Of a DNA stretch of 64,000 bases, positions 30,136-38,496 are shown in pieces (the stretch's first letter is position 1; the number at the start of each line of letters is the position of its first letter). The position numbers were made by a program, and so were the translations under genes. The notes beneath the pieces were generated by a model that was given only the letters and a program-made list of their open reading frames with translations, did no database searches and was not told the origin of the DNA. Source of the DNA: Opitutia bacterium (GTDB lineage: Bacteria > Verrucomicrobiota > Verrucomicrobiia > Opitutales > Opitutaceae); the NCBI GenBank assembly GCA_016187925.1, contig JACPIS010000010.1, positions 62,001-126,000 of the forward strand, in the 5' to 3' direction.

Positions 30136-30615
30136 TCAGGCGCTGGCGCGGGTGGAGAAGGACGGGGCGGCGGGCGCGGCGTTCTCGACGAGCGGGTGAT
30201 GGGCGCTGTAGCGGAAATAGTTCGCGACGACCAGCTGGCGGCCGATGCGGGTGCGGCGGTTCACGATGATGGGGCCGACGAGATTGACGGTGGCCTCGAT
30301 GGGGCGCTGGTTCTGGAGCGTGACGACGTTGAGCACCATCGCCTCGGAGGGATCGGCCAGCCCGAGCGCGGCGGCGTCCTCGTCGAACAGCTCGGGCTCG
30401 TAGCCTTGGACGAGGCCGGCGGGCTCGATGACGATGAAGTGCACGCTGTCGGTCGGGCTGTGGAGTTTCATCCACAGGAACGGCAGGTGATCGGGCAGGT
30501 AGAGCAGCTCCGCCCGCGTGTAGTGGGCAAAGCCGATGAGGCCCTGCGGGAGGGTGAAGGAGTTGGCGTGGAGCGGCACGAGGTCGGCGGGGCTGGCGTC
30601 AGGGAGCACTTTCAT
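30136..30615 (-). CDS. fliW: Flagellar assembly factor FliW
   Basis: This 159-residue protein matches Fli[40 protein letters not shown] (20 residues), LNVVTLQNQ and [20 protein letters not shown]. FliW binds flagellin and CsrA in turn, so flagellin export controls flagellin translation. It lies 29 bp after flgL and 16 bp before csrA. A short C-terminal extension rich in Ala and Pro is present. Confidence 0.93.
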   Translation of the reverse strand: MKVLPDASPADLVPLHANSFTLPQGLIGFAHYTRAELLYLPDHLPFLWMKLHSPTDSVHFIVIEPAGLVQGYEPELFDEDAAALGLADPSEAMVLNVVTLQNQRPIEATVNLVGPIIVNRRTRIGRQLVVANYFRYSAHHPLVENAAPAAPSFSTRASA

Positions 30616-30644
30616 GGGCGGGTGAGGTTAAGGTTGGGGAAAGG

Positions 30645-31541
30645 TTACTTGATGTAGTCGAGGAGCGAGAGGCGCATGATGTTGGCGGCGGACTGGAGGG
30701 CGGCCTGGTAGGCGGTCTGGGCGTGGGTGAGCTTCACGACCGTGGAGGGCAGATCCACCTCGGTCTCGCCGGCGATCAGGCCCTGGAGATTCTCGATGCG
30801 GGCCTTCTGCTGGCTCTGGTTGACGTCGATGCGCATCTGCACGGCGCCCTGCTGGGCGAGGGACGAGACGAACGTGTCCTCAGTCGTCACGAGGTTGGCC
30901 TGCACGGCGGTGACGGCGGCGCCGCCGCCGGCGCGGAGGGCGTCGCGGAGCGTGATGAGATTGTTCAGGAAATCCTGGATGCCGCTGTTGGCGGTGGCAT
31001 CGGAGCCGGGCGAGACGCTGGAGGTCTCGGAGAGCGTGATGGAGGTCTGCGCGGCGTTGCCGGCGAAGGTGACTCCGGTGATCTCGCCCGCGGCACTGCG
31101 GGTGACGTTGAACGGGGGCGTGTCGACGGCGGTGCCGCCGTAAAGATAGTCGTTGCGCAGGCGGCTGTTGGCGAGCTGGAGGGTCTGCTCGAGCAGCTGG
31201 TCGACTTCGGCGGCGTAGGCATTGAGCGACTCGGGGCTCTGGGCGCCGGCGCCGAGCGTGCCGATCTCGGAGGCGCGGTCGGAGATGCGCTTGATCTGGA
31301 GCAGGCCGTTGTAGGTGGCCTGGCTGATCTCGAGGGCGCGGTCGGCGTTGCGGTTGAACTGGTCGATGGCGCGGCGCTCGCTGTCGAGGTTGAGCACGCG
31401 GCCGGTGGCGGCGGGATCGTCGTCGGCCTGCGTGATGCGCTTCTGGCTGGCCACCTGCGCCTGCAGCTTCGTCTGCTGGCTGCTGAGGTCCTGGATCTGG
31501 CGGACGATGTTGTCGGAAACCGTGTTGGAGGCGATGCGCAT
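30645..31541 (-). CDS. flgL: Hook-filament junction protein FlgL
   Basis: The ATG at 31541 (MRIASNTVSDNIVRQIQDLS) gives 298 residues; an upstream in-frame start at 31559 adds six non-native residues. The flagellin-like N-terminal helix and the C-terminal helix (LTHAQTAYQAALQSAANIMR) are clear. It forms the outer junction zone between hook and filament. It is separated from flgK by a 113-bp gap with repeated sequence. Confidence 0.92.
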   Translation of the reverse strand: MRIASNTVSDNIVRQIQDLSSQQTKLQAQVASQKRITQADDDPAATGRVLNLDSERRAIDQFNRNADRALEISQATYNGLLQIKRISDRASEIGTLGAGAQSPESLNAYAAEVDQLLEQTLQLANSRLRNDYLYGGTAVDTPPFNVTRSAAGEITGVTFAGNAAQTSITLSETSSVSPGSDATANSGIQDFLNNLITLRDALRAGGGAAVTAVQANLVTTEDTFVSSLAQQGAVQMRIDVNQSQQKARIENLQGLIAGETEVDLPSTVVKLTHAQTAYQAALQSAANIMRLSLLDYIK

Positions 31542-31553
31542 GGTCAGGTGCAG

Positions 31554-31640
31554 TAACAAGTACCAAGGGGCAAGTCACAGGAGGTGGCAGCCGCACCGTT
31601 GGCGCGGGTCTGGTTCCTGGTACTTGGCACTTGGCACTTC
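31554..31640. repeat. Imperfect inverted repeat between flgK and flgL
   Basis: AACAAGTACCAAG at the left and TGGTACTTGG...CATACTTGTTC at the right are partly complementary, with an internal direct repeat (ACTTGGC twice). The gap is otherwise featureless and has no promoter I recognise. It resembles interspersed repeats and could insulate flgL expression from flgK. Confidence 0.4.
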
Positions 31641-31654
31641 ATACTTGTTCAGGG

Positions 31655-33064
31655 TTAGCGGCCGAGGCTGTTGACGACGGTGTCGAGGAGCTCGTCGATC
31701 ACCGAGAAGACGCGCGACGAGGCCTGGAACGCGCGCTGGTACTTCACGAGGTCGGCCATCTCCTCGTCGAGCGAGACGCCGCTGACGCCGTCGCGTTGCG
31801 AGCGGACGATCTTCTCGATGTTGAACTGGTCCTCGGCGCGCGAGTTGGCGGTCGACAGGGCCTGGCCGAGGTTGCTGACCGTGTTGTTGTAATGCTGGCT
31901 GATGGTGCCGTTGACGAAGTCGCCGCCGCTGGTCGCGAAGACCTGGTTGCCGACGGCGGCGACGGCGGTGGCGATGGAATTGTCGCCCGCGGCGCCGGTG
32001 CCCGCCTTCAGATTGGCGGCGGTGATGCCGCTCAGGCGGGTGATGGTGGCGGCGGTGATGCCCGCGGGGTCGAAGAAATCGGCGCCAGGGACGGAAGTGG
32101 GGTTGTAGGCGGCGTTGACGGAGACGACGAGCTGGTGGGCGAGCGTATCGAGCCGGTCGCGCACGTCCTGCACCGCACCGTCGCGCGTGGCGAGGGCGAC
32201 GGCGACGGAGCCGGAGGAAATGGCGAGCGCGGTCGCGGGCGAACCGCCGGTGAAGCCGGTGCCGGTGAAGGTGACGGGGCCGGTGACGGCGTTGTCGTTG
32301 ACGAGCACGACATCGGCGCTCGAGGCGTCCTTGAGCACGACGTTGACCATGCCGTTGGTGCCGGAGCGCACCTCGATGGGGAGCTTGGCGGACAGCTCCT
32401 CGAGCTTGGCCTGCCGTTGGTCGCGCAAGTCGACCGCCGAGCCGGGGTGGCCGATCTCGGCGCGGCCGATCTGGGTGTTCAGGTCGGCGATGGCCTGCAG
32501 GAGCAGGTTGGCCTCGTCCACATCGCCCTGGATCTGGGTGTCGATGTCGGCCTGGGTCTGGGCGAGACGGTTGTCCGCGAGGCGCAGGCGGTCGGTGAGG
32601 ATGTCGACCTTCTGCAGCAAGGTCTGGCGCTCGCCGGTGTCGGTCGGGCGCGAGGCGAGGCCCTGGAAGGCGTTGAAGAAATCGTCGAGCGCGCCGCCGA
32701 TGCCGGAGCCGCCGGAGCTGCCGGTGCCGGCGGCATCGGCGCCGCCCACGCTCTGGCCGAGCGAGGCCTGCGCGCGCTGGAGAATCTGCTGCTCCATCTC
32801 GTAGCCGGACTTCAGCGCGACCTCGCGCAGCACCTGCCGGTCGAGCAGCGTGTCGCGGAGCTGCTGGATGCCGAGGGCCTCGAGGCCGAGGCTCTGCGCG
32901 CCTTCGGGCGTCTGCACCGTGCCGCGATCGCCGAAGAGGACGCGCTGCCGGGCGTAGGCGGTGTTGTTGACGTTGGCCAGGTTCTTGCCGGCCATCTCGA
33001 TGCCGCGGCTCTGCGCGGTGAGCGCCTTGACGCTGGCGTTGAGGCTGGAGAAGAGGCCGGACAT
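31655..33064 (-). CDS. flgK: Hook-filament junction protein FlgK
   Basis: This 469-residue protein starts MSGLFSSLNASVKALTAQSR (20 residues), with the basal-body rod-type GKNLANVNNTAYARQRV motif and the C-terminal VSLDEEMADLVKYQRAFQAS (20 residues) helix. It is the inner junction protein. The C-rich leader GCCCACCTCCC precedes the ATG. Confidence 0.93.
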   Translation of the reverse strand: MSGLFSSLNASVKALTAQSRGIEMAGKNLANVNNTAYARQRVLFGDRGTVQTPEGAQSLGLEALGIQQLRDTLLDRQVLREVALKSGYEMEQQILQRAQASLGQSVGGADAAGTGSSGGSGIGGALDDFFNAFQGLASRPTDTGERQTLLQKVDILTDRLRLADNRLAQTQADIDTQIQGDVDEANLLLQAIADLNTQIGRAEIGHPGSAVDLRDQRQAKLEELSAKLPIEVRSGTNGMVNVVLKDASSADVVLVNDNAVTGPVTFTGTGFTGGSPATALAISSGSVAVALATRDGAVQDVRDRLDTLAHQLVVSVNAAYNPTSVPGADFFDPAGITAATITRLSGITAANLKAGTGAAGDNSIATAVAAVGNQVFATSGGDFVNGTISQHYNNTVSNLGQALSTANSRAEDQFNIEKIVRSQRDGVSGVSLDEEMADLVKYQRAFQASSRVFSVIDELLDTVVNSLGR

Positions 33065-33102
33065 GGGAGGTGGGCGGGGTTAAAGGTGGAGGACGGCGGC
33101 CG

Positions 33103-33603
33103 TCAGCCGGCGGCCTGCAACGCCGGCGACGGGCGCGCGGTGGTGGTCATCGAAACGCGGCCGTTGGGCGCGTAGGTCTGCGTGAAGGCGTCGGGCTTGA
33201 GCTGGCGGAGCAGCTGCTGCTGGGCGTCGACGGAGCGGGCCAGCAGCGTGTGGTTGTGGCGCGAGACGCGGCGGACGCGGTGGATGAGGACGTTGACCTC
33301 GGTGATCATGGCCTCGAGCAGCGGGCGGACCTCGGCGACGAAATTCGGCAGGAGCGAGCGCAGCGTCGCGCCGGCGGGATGGCCGTGGGCCACGGCGTAG
33401 GCGGAGACGAGCTCCTCGCGGCGCCGGCGGCTGTCGTGCAGGATGCGGACCTGCGCCTCGATGTCGGTGCTGAGACGGAGCACGGCCTCGGGATCGCGGG
33501 CGAAGAGGCGCTGTTGTTGTTCCTCGAAGAGGTGCAGGAGCGCGCCGTATTCGGTGATCTCCGAGCGGAGCGCTTCCGTGATGGAATGCCAGACGGGGTT
33601 CAT
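33103..33603 (-). CDS. flgN: FlgN-family export chaperone
   Basis: This 166-residue mostly helical protein carries the FlgN pattern (LLHLFEEQQQRLFARDPEAV in 20 residues; LARSVDAQQQLLRQL). FlgN chaperones FlgK and FlgL, which are the next two genes. It overlaps flgJ by ATGA, and flgK follows 38 bp later. Assignment rests on position and helical pattern more than on strong conservation. Confidence 0.8.
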   Translation of the reverse strand: MNPVWHSITEALRSEITEYGALLHLFEEQQQRLFARDPEAVLRLSTDIEAQVRILHDSRRRREELVSAYAVAHGHPAGATLRSLLPNFVAEVRPLLEAMITEVNVLIHRVRRVSRHNHTLLARSVDAQQQLLRQLKPDAFTQTYAPNGRVSMTTTARPSPALQAAG

Positions 33604-33953
33604 GAGGGATCTTTCTGCGCGGCGGAGGCGGCGGGGGCGTGAGCGGAGCCGCGCGGCGTGAGTTGCTGTTGGAGAATATGGGAGAGGCCGAGGCCGCCCG
33701 CGGCGCTGAGCTGGTTGGCCAGCACGTCGGTGAGCATGTAGCCGTAGACGCTGCCGCCGGGGCCGGATTTGTCGCCGCCCATGATGCCGCCCACGCTGTC
33801 CTGCAGGAACTGGCGGAGCATGATGGCCTCGAACTGCGCGGCGACGGCCTTGACCTGCTCGCCCTGCGGCAGGCCGGCCATGCGACCGGGCTGGGTCATC
33901 AGGGCCGGGGTGGCGGCGGGCTTGGCGTGGGCGGAGATGGCGGCGACGTTCAT
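33600..33953 (-). CDS. flgJ: Rod-binding protein, FlgJ N-terminal domain only
   Basis: This 117-residue protein has the FlgJ rod-capping pattern (VKAVAAQFEAIMLRQFLQDS in 20 residues; YGYMLTDVLANQLSAAGGLGL). It has no muramidase domain, as in many non-proteobacterial flagella, so cell-wall opening for the rod must come from another enzyme. It starts 3 bp after flgI and its stop codon overlaps flgN. Confidence 0.88.
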   Translation of the reverse strand: MNVAAISAHAKPAATPALMTQPGRMAGLPQGEQVKAVAAQFEAIMLRQFLQDSVGGIMGGDKSGPGGSVYGYMLTDVLANQLSAAGGLGLSHILQQQLTPRGSAHAPAASAAQKDPS

Positions 33954-33956
33954 GGC

Positions 33957-35066
33957 TCAGTTGATGATGAGCTCGGCCTGGAGCGAGCCGGAGCGCTTGA
34001 GCGACTGGAAAATGGCCATCATGTCGCGCGTGGAGACGCCGAGGGCGTTGAGCGCGGCGGCGAGCCGCTCGATGGTCGGGGGCTCGTTGAGGACGGTGAA
34101 GCCGCCCTTGGTCTCGTTCACGGCCGTCTGCGTGCTGGGCACGACTTGCGTCGAGCCGGAGTTGTTGAAGGAGTTCGGCTGGCTGACGCCGAGGTTCGAC
34201 GTGACGCTGATGGTGAGCGCGCCGTGTGCGATCGCGACGTGCGAGATGCGGACGGTCGAGGTGGCGACGATCGTGCCGGTGCGCTCGTTGATGACGATGC
34301 GGGCGAGCGTGTCGGGCTCGGTCTCGACGGTGCCGAGGTCGGCGAGGAAGGCGACGTCGCGCGTGCGGTACTCGGCGGGCACCCGGATGCGAAGGGTGGC
34401 GGCGTCGACGGCCTGCGCGATGGCAGGCCAGCGGACGTTGATGGCATCGGCCATGCGCGCCGCGGACGTGAAATCGGGATTGTGCAGCAGCAGCCGCATC
34501 GTGTCGTCGTGGACGAACTGCGAGGGGATCTCGCGCTCGACGATGGCGCCGTTGCTGATGGTGCCGACGGTCGGGTGATTCTTCTGCACGGTGGCGCCGC
34601 CGGCGCCGCCCGAGCCGCCGAGGAAGCCGCCGATGGCCACGGGGCCCTGCGCGATGGCGTAGGCGCGGCCGTCGCCGCCGAGCAGCGGGGTCTGGAGCAG
34701 CACGCCGCCCTGGAGCGTCTTGGCGTCGCCCATCGAGGCCACGGTCACGTCGATGCGCGAGCCGGGCTTCATGAACGCCGCGATGTCGGCCGTGATCATG
34801 ACGGCGGCGACGTTCTTCGACTTGATGTCCTGCTGGCTGACGGTGATGCCGTAGCGCTGGAGGATGTTGGAGACGGTGTGCAGCGTGGAGGCGGAGTTGC
34901 TGTCACCCTCGCCGGCCAGGCCGACGATGATGCCGTAGCCGACCAGCTGGTTGTCGCGCCCGCCCTCGACGAGCGTGAGATCCTTCACGCGCGCGGCGCG
35001 GAGGGCCGGCACCGCGAGGAGCAGCGCGGCGAGCAGGAGGAGAAGACGGGAGCACATCCGTGGCAT
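33957..35066 (-). CDS. flgI: Flagellar P-ring protein FlgI
   Basis: The ATG at 35066 gives 369 residues with a signal peptide (MPRMCSRLLLLLAALLLAVP) and the FlgI domain (RVKDLTLVEGGRDNQLVGYG, IVGLAGEGDSN, ALNALGVSTRDMMAIFQSLK). A later in-frame ATG at 35056 is also possible. It forms the periplasmic P ring. The start lies 10 bp after the flgH stop codon. Confidence 0.93.
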   Translation of the reverse strand: MPRMCSRLLLLLAALLLAVPALRAARVKDLTLVEGGRDNQLVGYGIIVGLAGEGDSNSASTLHTVSNILQRYGITVSQQDIKSKNVAAVMITADIAAFMKPGSRIDVTVASMGDAKTLQGGVLLQTPLLGGDGRAYAIAQGPVAIGGFLGGSGGAGGATVQKNHPTVGTISNGAIVEREIPSQFVHDDTMRLLLHNPDFTSAARMADAINVRWPAIAQAVDAATLRIRVPAEYRTRDVAFLADLGTVETEPDTLARIVINERTGTIVATSTVRISHVAIAHGALTISVTSNLGVSQPNSFNNSGSTQVVPSTQTAVNETKGGFTVLNEPPTIERLAAALNALGVSTRDMMAIFQSLKRSGSLQAELIIN

Positions 35067-35076
35067 GGCAAAATCC

Positions 35077-35715
35077 TCAGAACGGGCGGAGCTTCTCGTA
35101 GAGCTTGGTGAGCCACCCGCGCTTCTGCGCGTCGGTGAGCGTGCCCTCGGTGACGAACTCCACGCGGGCATCCGCGATGTTGGTGGAGAAAATGGTGTTG
35201 GCGGACGAGATGTCGTCGGGACGCACGAGGCCGTGGAGGACGACGTATTGGGTCTCGCCGGAGAAGGTGACGACGCGCACGCCCTCGATCACGAGGTTGC
35301 CGTTGGGCAGCACGTCGGTGACGAGCACCGCGGCGCGGCTGGTGAGCGACTGGGAGTTGGCGACCTCGCCGCCGCCGGAGTAGCTGGCCTTGCCGGTGAC
35401 GTTCGTGGAGGGCAGCTCGCCGTTGTGCGTGCCGAGCTTGCTGGCGGCGACGCTGAAGATGAACTGCTGCACGGCGTCCTGCAGGGCGGAGTCGCGCGTG
35501 GTCTTCTTGTTCTGCGAATTGGTGGCGTCGGCGCTCTCCGCGACGACGACGGTCAGGATGTCGCCCGAGTGCGCGGCCTTGCGGTCGGCGAACATGCTCC
35601 GGTCGCCCAGACCGACCGGCCAGAGCGAACCGGCGCGCACGGCCGGCACGGCCAGCGCGAGGGCGAGCAGGGCGGCGGCGAGACGCTCAGAAGCGGACTT
35701 GGACGCGGTTTTCAT
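35077..35715 (-). CDS. flgH: Flagellar L-ring protein FlgH without a lipobox cysteine
   Basis: I chose the ATG at 35715 (MKTASKSASERL, 212 residues); a TTG nine bases upstream is less likely. The FlgH domain is clear: GDILTVVVAESADATN, VLVTDVLPNGNLVIEGVRVV (20 residues) and VRPDDISSANTIFSTNIADA (20 residues). FlgH is normally an outer-membrane lipoprotein, but this protein contains no cysteine at all; the signal sequence ends in an AVRAG cleavage pattern typical of signal peptidase I. The gene overlaps flgA by 29 bp. An L ring implies an outer membrane. Confidence 0.9.
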   Translation of the reverse strand: MKTASKSASERLAAALLALALAVPAVRAGSLWPVGLGDRSMFADRKAAHSGDILTVVVAESADATNSQNKKTTRDSALQDAVQQFIFSVAASKLGTHNGELPSTNVTGKASYSGGGEVANSQSLTSRAAVLVTDVLPNGNLVIEGVRVVTFSGETQYVVLHGLVRPDDISSANTIFSTNIADARVEFVTEGTLTDAQKRGWLTKLYEKLRPF

Positions 35716-36496
35716 CGACGACAAAAGCGGTGAAATCCTTTTTCGATTCGGGATTGCGGATGGTGACGGCCTCGCCCTGGGCGCCGTTCTGCATCGCGAG
35801 GCCCTTCATGGTGATGACGAGCGCGCCCTCGGCGGCGGAGACCTCGACGAGGTCACCCTTGCGCACGAGCGGCCGGCGGGCCACGTCGCGCCAGGTCAGC
35901 AGGCGGCCGGCCTGCACGGAGCGGGTGAAGACGAAGGAGCGGTCGCCCACGGCGGCGGGCAGCGCATCGCGCTCGCGGAAGGCATCGACGCGGCGCGTAT
36001 CGAGCAGCGAGGGATCGAAGGCACCGCCGTTGGTCACCGGCTGGCGGGCGATCCAGGCATCGCGCCAGAGCGCGGCGCGGAGCACGAAGGTCGGTTCGGC
36101 TACGGCGGCGCCGTCGGCGAGTACGCGGCAGCGCACGAGCATGGAGGAGGTCGGGAGCGTGGGATACTCGGCCACCTGCACCTGCCACTCGCGGGCGACG
36201 CGGTCGGGGCCGGACCAGGCGCGGAGCAGTTCGAGCTTGAGTTCGCCCTCGAGGTTGAAGTGCGCGGCGATATCGCGCTCCAAGGCGCCGACGAGCTGCT
36301 CCTGCGTGAGCGGGCTGGCGGCGGGCGAAGCGAGGGAGGTGCTGGCAGCCTCGGCGTCCGTTTGCCCGAGGCGTTCTCCGGGCGCGGCAGCGCTCACGGG
36401 GATGGCCTCGACCGACGCAGGGGCTGCCAGCAGTGGCGTCACGGCCATGGCGCTGGCGGCGACGCAGAGGTTGAACTTGGCGAGCAGGGCGCGCAT
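35687..36496 (-). CDS. flgA: Flagellar basal-body P-ring formation protein FlgA
   Basis: The ATG at 36496 gives 269 residues with a signal peptide (MRALLAKFNLCVAASAMAVT in part). The SAF-type C-terminal domain is present: FVFTRSVQAGRLLTWRDV, VRKGDLVEVSAAEGALVITM (20 residues), GEAVTIRNPESKKDFTAFVV (20 residues). FlgA assists P-ring assembly in the periplasm. It starts 5 bp after flgG and overlaps flgH. Confidence 0.88.
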   Translation of the reverse strand: MRALLAKFNLCVAASAMAVTPLLAAPASVEAIPVSAAAPGERLGQTDAEAASTSLASPAASPLTQEQLVGALERDIAAHFNLEGELKLELLRAWSGPDRVAREWQVQVAEYPTLPTSSMLVRCRVLADGAAVAEPTFVLRAALWRDAWIARQPVTNGGAFDPSLLDTRRVDAFRERDALPAAVGDRSFVFTRSVQAGRLLTWRDVARRPLVRKGDLVEVSAAEGALVITMKGLAMQNGAQGEAVTIRNPESKKDFTAFVVDENRVQVRF

Positions 36497-36501
36497 GGCG
36501 A

Positions 36502-37284
36502 TCAACGCTTCATGTTGGCGATGTTCTGCAACATCTCGTCCGAACTTTGGATGGACTTGGAATTGATCTCGTAGGCGCGCTGGGCGACGATGAGGGCGAC
36601 CATTTCCTCGACGATGTTGACGTTCGAGGATTCGATGTAGCCCTGGATGGTCGAACCGAAACCCTGCTCGCCGGGCGCGCCGGTCTCGGGCGTGCCGCTC
36701 GCGGCGGTCTCGGCGTACTGGTTGCCGCCGAGGCTTTGCAGGCCGGAGGGATTCGCGAAGCGTGTCATCGTGAGGCGGTAGCTCTGCGAGCCGCTGGCGC
36801 CCTGCACGGTCACCTGGCCGTTCTCGGCGATGGTGATGGCGGTGGTGCCCTGCGGGACGCTCTGGAAGCCACTGAGCACGGGCATGCCGTCGACCGTGAC
36901 GACCTGGCCCTGGGCGTTGAGCTTGAAGGAGCCGTCGCGGGTGTAGCCGACGGTGCCGTCGGGACGCTGCACCTCGAAGAAGCCGTCGCCCTGGATGGCG
37001 ATGTCGAGCTTCTCGCCGGTGTTCACGAGCTGGCCCTGGGTGAAGACCTTCGACGTGGCGGCGATGCGGGAGCCGTTGCCGACCTCGACGCCGGTGGGGA
37101 TCAGGTTGCCGCCGCCGGAGTCGGTGCCCGAGGCGCGCGGCTTCTGGTAAAGCAGGTCCTGGAACTCGATCTTGCTGCGCTTGAAGCCCGGGGTGTTCAC
37201 GTTCGCGAGGTTGTTCGCGATCGTGTTGAGGTTCAGCTGCTGGGCCTCCATGCCGGTGGCGGCGGAGTAGAGCGAGAGGTTCAT
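36502..37284 (-). CDS. flgG: Flagellar distal rod protein FlgG
   Basis: The ATG at 37284 gives 260 residues beginning MNLSLYSAATGMEAQQLNLN (20 residues), the usual FlgG start, with NTIANNLANVNTPGFKR, LDIAIQGDGFFEVQRPDG and the C-terminal NIVEEMVALIVAQRAYEINS (20 residues). It forms the distal rod. A 147-bp structured gap separates it from flgF. Confidence 0.94.
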   Translation of the reverse strand: MNLSLYSAATGMEAQQLNLNTIANNLANVNTPGFKRSKIEFQDLLYQKPRASGTDSGGGNLIPTGVEVGNGSRIAATSKVFTQGQLVNTGEKLDIAIQGDGFFEVQRPDGTVGYTRDGSFKLNAQGQVVTVDGMPVLSGFQSVPQGTTAITIAENGQVTVQGASGSQSYRLTMTRFANPSGLQSLGGNQYAETAASGTPETGAPGEQGFGSTIQGYIESSNVNIVEEMVALIVAQRAYEINSKSIQSSDEMLQNIANMKR

Positions 37285-37337
37285 GCGCGGGCGGGGTTGA
37301 AGTTTGACGCAATCAGGGCGGGCGCGAGGCACCCCGC

Positions 37338-37387
37338 CACGACTGGGGCCGGCCCGGCCCCATACCGGGCGCGGCCATGCAGTCGTG
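37338..37387 (-). repeat. Nested hairpin between flgF and flgG
   Basis: An outer pair CACGACT (37338-37344) / AGTCGTG (37381-37387) encloses a perfect inner stem GGGGCCG (37345-37351) / CGGCCCC (37355-37361). It lies inside the flgF-flgG gap. No T-run follows, so it could act in mRNA processing or stability rather than termination. Confidence 0.45.
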
Positions 37388-37431
37388 ATTGCGGTTGTCT
37401 ATATGGGGAAGTCATGGGCGGAGGACGGCGC

Positions 37432-38181
37432 TCAACCGAGGGCGTCGAGCACCTTCTGCATCTGCTGGTCCGCGTTGCTGATGATTTTCTGGTTGGCTTC
37501 GTAGGCGCGGGAGATGAGCACGAGGTCGACCATTTCGCGGAGCGGCTGGACGTTGCTCTGCTCGAGGTAGCCCTGCATCAGCTCGGGCTGCTCCACCTGG
37601 CTCATACCGGCACCCGCGCCGGCGGTGAACAGGCCGCCCGCACTCGGAATGAGCGCCGCGGTGCTCGCGAATTTCTGAATGGAAAGCTTGCCGAGGGCCG
37701 TGCTGCCCTGAAAGAGCGTGCCGTCGCGGTTGATGGTGACGGGGCCGCCGCTGGGCAGCAGCGTGATGGGCGCGCCGCCCTCGGTCAGCACCTCCAGATC
37801 GCCGGCGGTCACCAGGGTGCGATCGGCGCGGAGCCGGAACTCGCCGCTGCGTGTGTAGGCCTTGGAGCCGTCGGGCTTCTGGACCTCGAAAAATCCCTCG
37901 CCCTGGATCGCGGCGTCGAGTTCGCGGCGCGTCGGCGCGGTTTCGCCGGTCATGAAGTTGATGCCGCTCGTCACGTGCGTGAACACCGACGGCTGCTCGT
38001 CGCCCTCGCCGCTCTTGGCGTTGGGATTGATGTTCCACTTGCCGGCGTTCTCGGTGGAGAACTGAACCGTGCGCTTCCGGTAGCCCGTGGTCTGCGCGGA
38101 GGTGATGTTCTGCGAGACGGCATCCTGCCACTTCTCCAGCGCGGAGAGGGACGATGCGCTTTGGTAGAGCCCGATATTCAT
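37432..38181 (-). CDS. flgF: Flagellar proximal rod protein FlgF
   Basis: This 249-residue rod protein (MNIGLYQSASSLSALEKWQD) has the rod-type N-terminus QNITSAQTTGYRKR, ELDAAIQGEGFFEVQKPDG and C-terminal PLREMVDLVLISRAYEANQK (20 residues). It is the first gene of the run that ends in fliC. A sigma-54-type core promoter ends only 18 nt before its ATG. Confidence 0.9.
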   Translation of the reverse strand: MNIGLYQSASSLSALEKWQDAVSQNITSAQTTGYRKRTVQFSTENAGKWNINPNAKSGEGDEQPSVFTHVTSGINFMTGETAPTRRELDAAIQGEGFFEVQKPDGSKAYTRSGEFRLRADRTLVTAGDLEVLTEGGAPITLLPSGGPVTINRDGTLFQGSTALGKLSIQKFASTAALIPSAGGLFTAGAGAGMSQVEQPELMQGYLEQSNVQPLREMVDLVLISRAYEANQKIISNADQQMQKVLDALG

Positions 38182-38199
38182 GACGTGGCCCCTACATGA

Positions 38200-38214
38200 G
38201 CAATGCCGATGCCA
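38200..38214 (-). promoter_or_regulatory. Sigma-54-type -24/-12 promoter of flgF
   Basis: Minus strand TTGGCATCGGCATTGC matches TGGCA-N6-TTGC, the -24/-12 consensus with correct spacing. The predicted start is near 38188, leaving a leader of about 7 nt before the ATG at 38181. Confidence 0.75.
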
Positions 38215-38309
38215 ACGCCCGTAAGTCGCGTACTAACCGCTAGTCGCCAACGAATTAAAATATTCCAGAAAATCCCCCAGCCCATCCCCCTCCATCGCCT
38301 CAGGTCCGA

Positions 38310-38324
38310 GGGCAAAACTTGCCG
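38310..38324 (-). promoter_or_regulatory. Activator-type palindrome upstream of flgF
   Basis: GGGCAAAACTTGCCG, 13/15 to the shared pattern CGGCAAAAWTTGCCG. Its centre lies about 129 bp upstream of the predicted start, roughly one helical turn closer than in the other three modules (about 139-140). Confidence 0.6.
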
Positions 38325-38496
38325 AGCCCGGCTGGAAGAAACTGCCCGGACCAAGGTGTCGCGCGGGATGCGCCCCACTCTGCCGACGGCCGCGATACAC
38401 GGGCAGGAAGCCGGTTTCGCCGGGCCCGATGCCGCAGGGGCCCGGCGCGCCGGCCGGCGCGGGATCGCTGGCCACCGCGCCAACTCCCTTGGCCGA

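Larger units (their letters stand above)
38182..38496. promoter_or_regulatory. flgF upstream region with sigma-54 module
   Basis: These 315 bp hold no gene. Going upstream from flgF on the minus strand: -12/-24 core (38200-38214), GGTTA block (38234-38238), AT-rich block GAATTAAAATATTCC on the plus strand (38252-38266) and a palindrome (38310-38324). All four elements recur at matching spacing upstream of flhB, flgB and inside fliK. The part beyond 38324 shows nothing I recognise. Confidence 0.7.
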
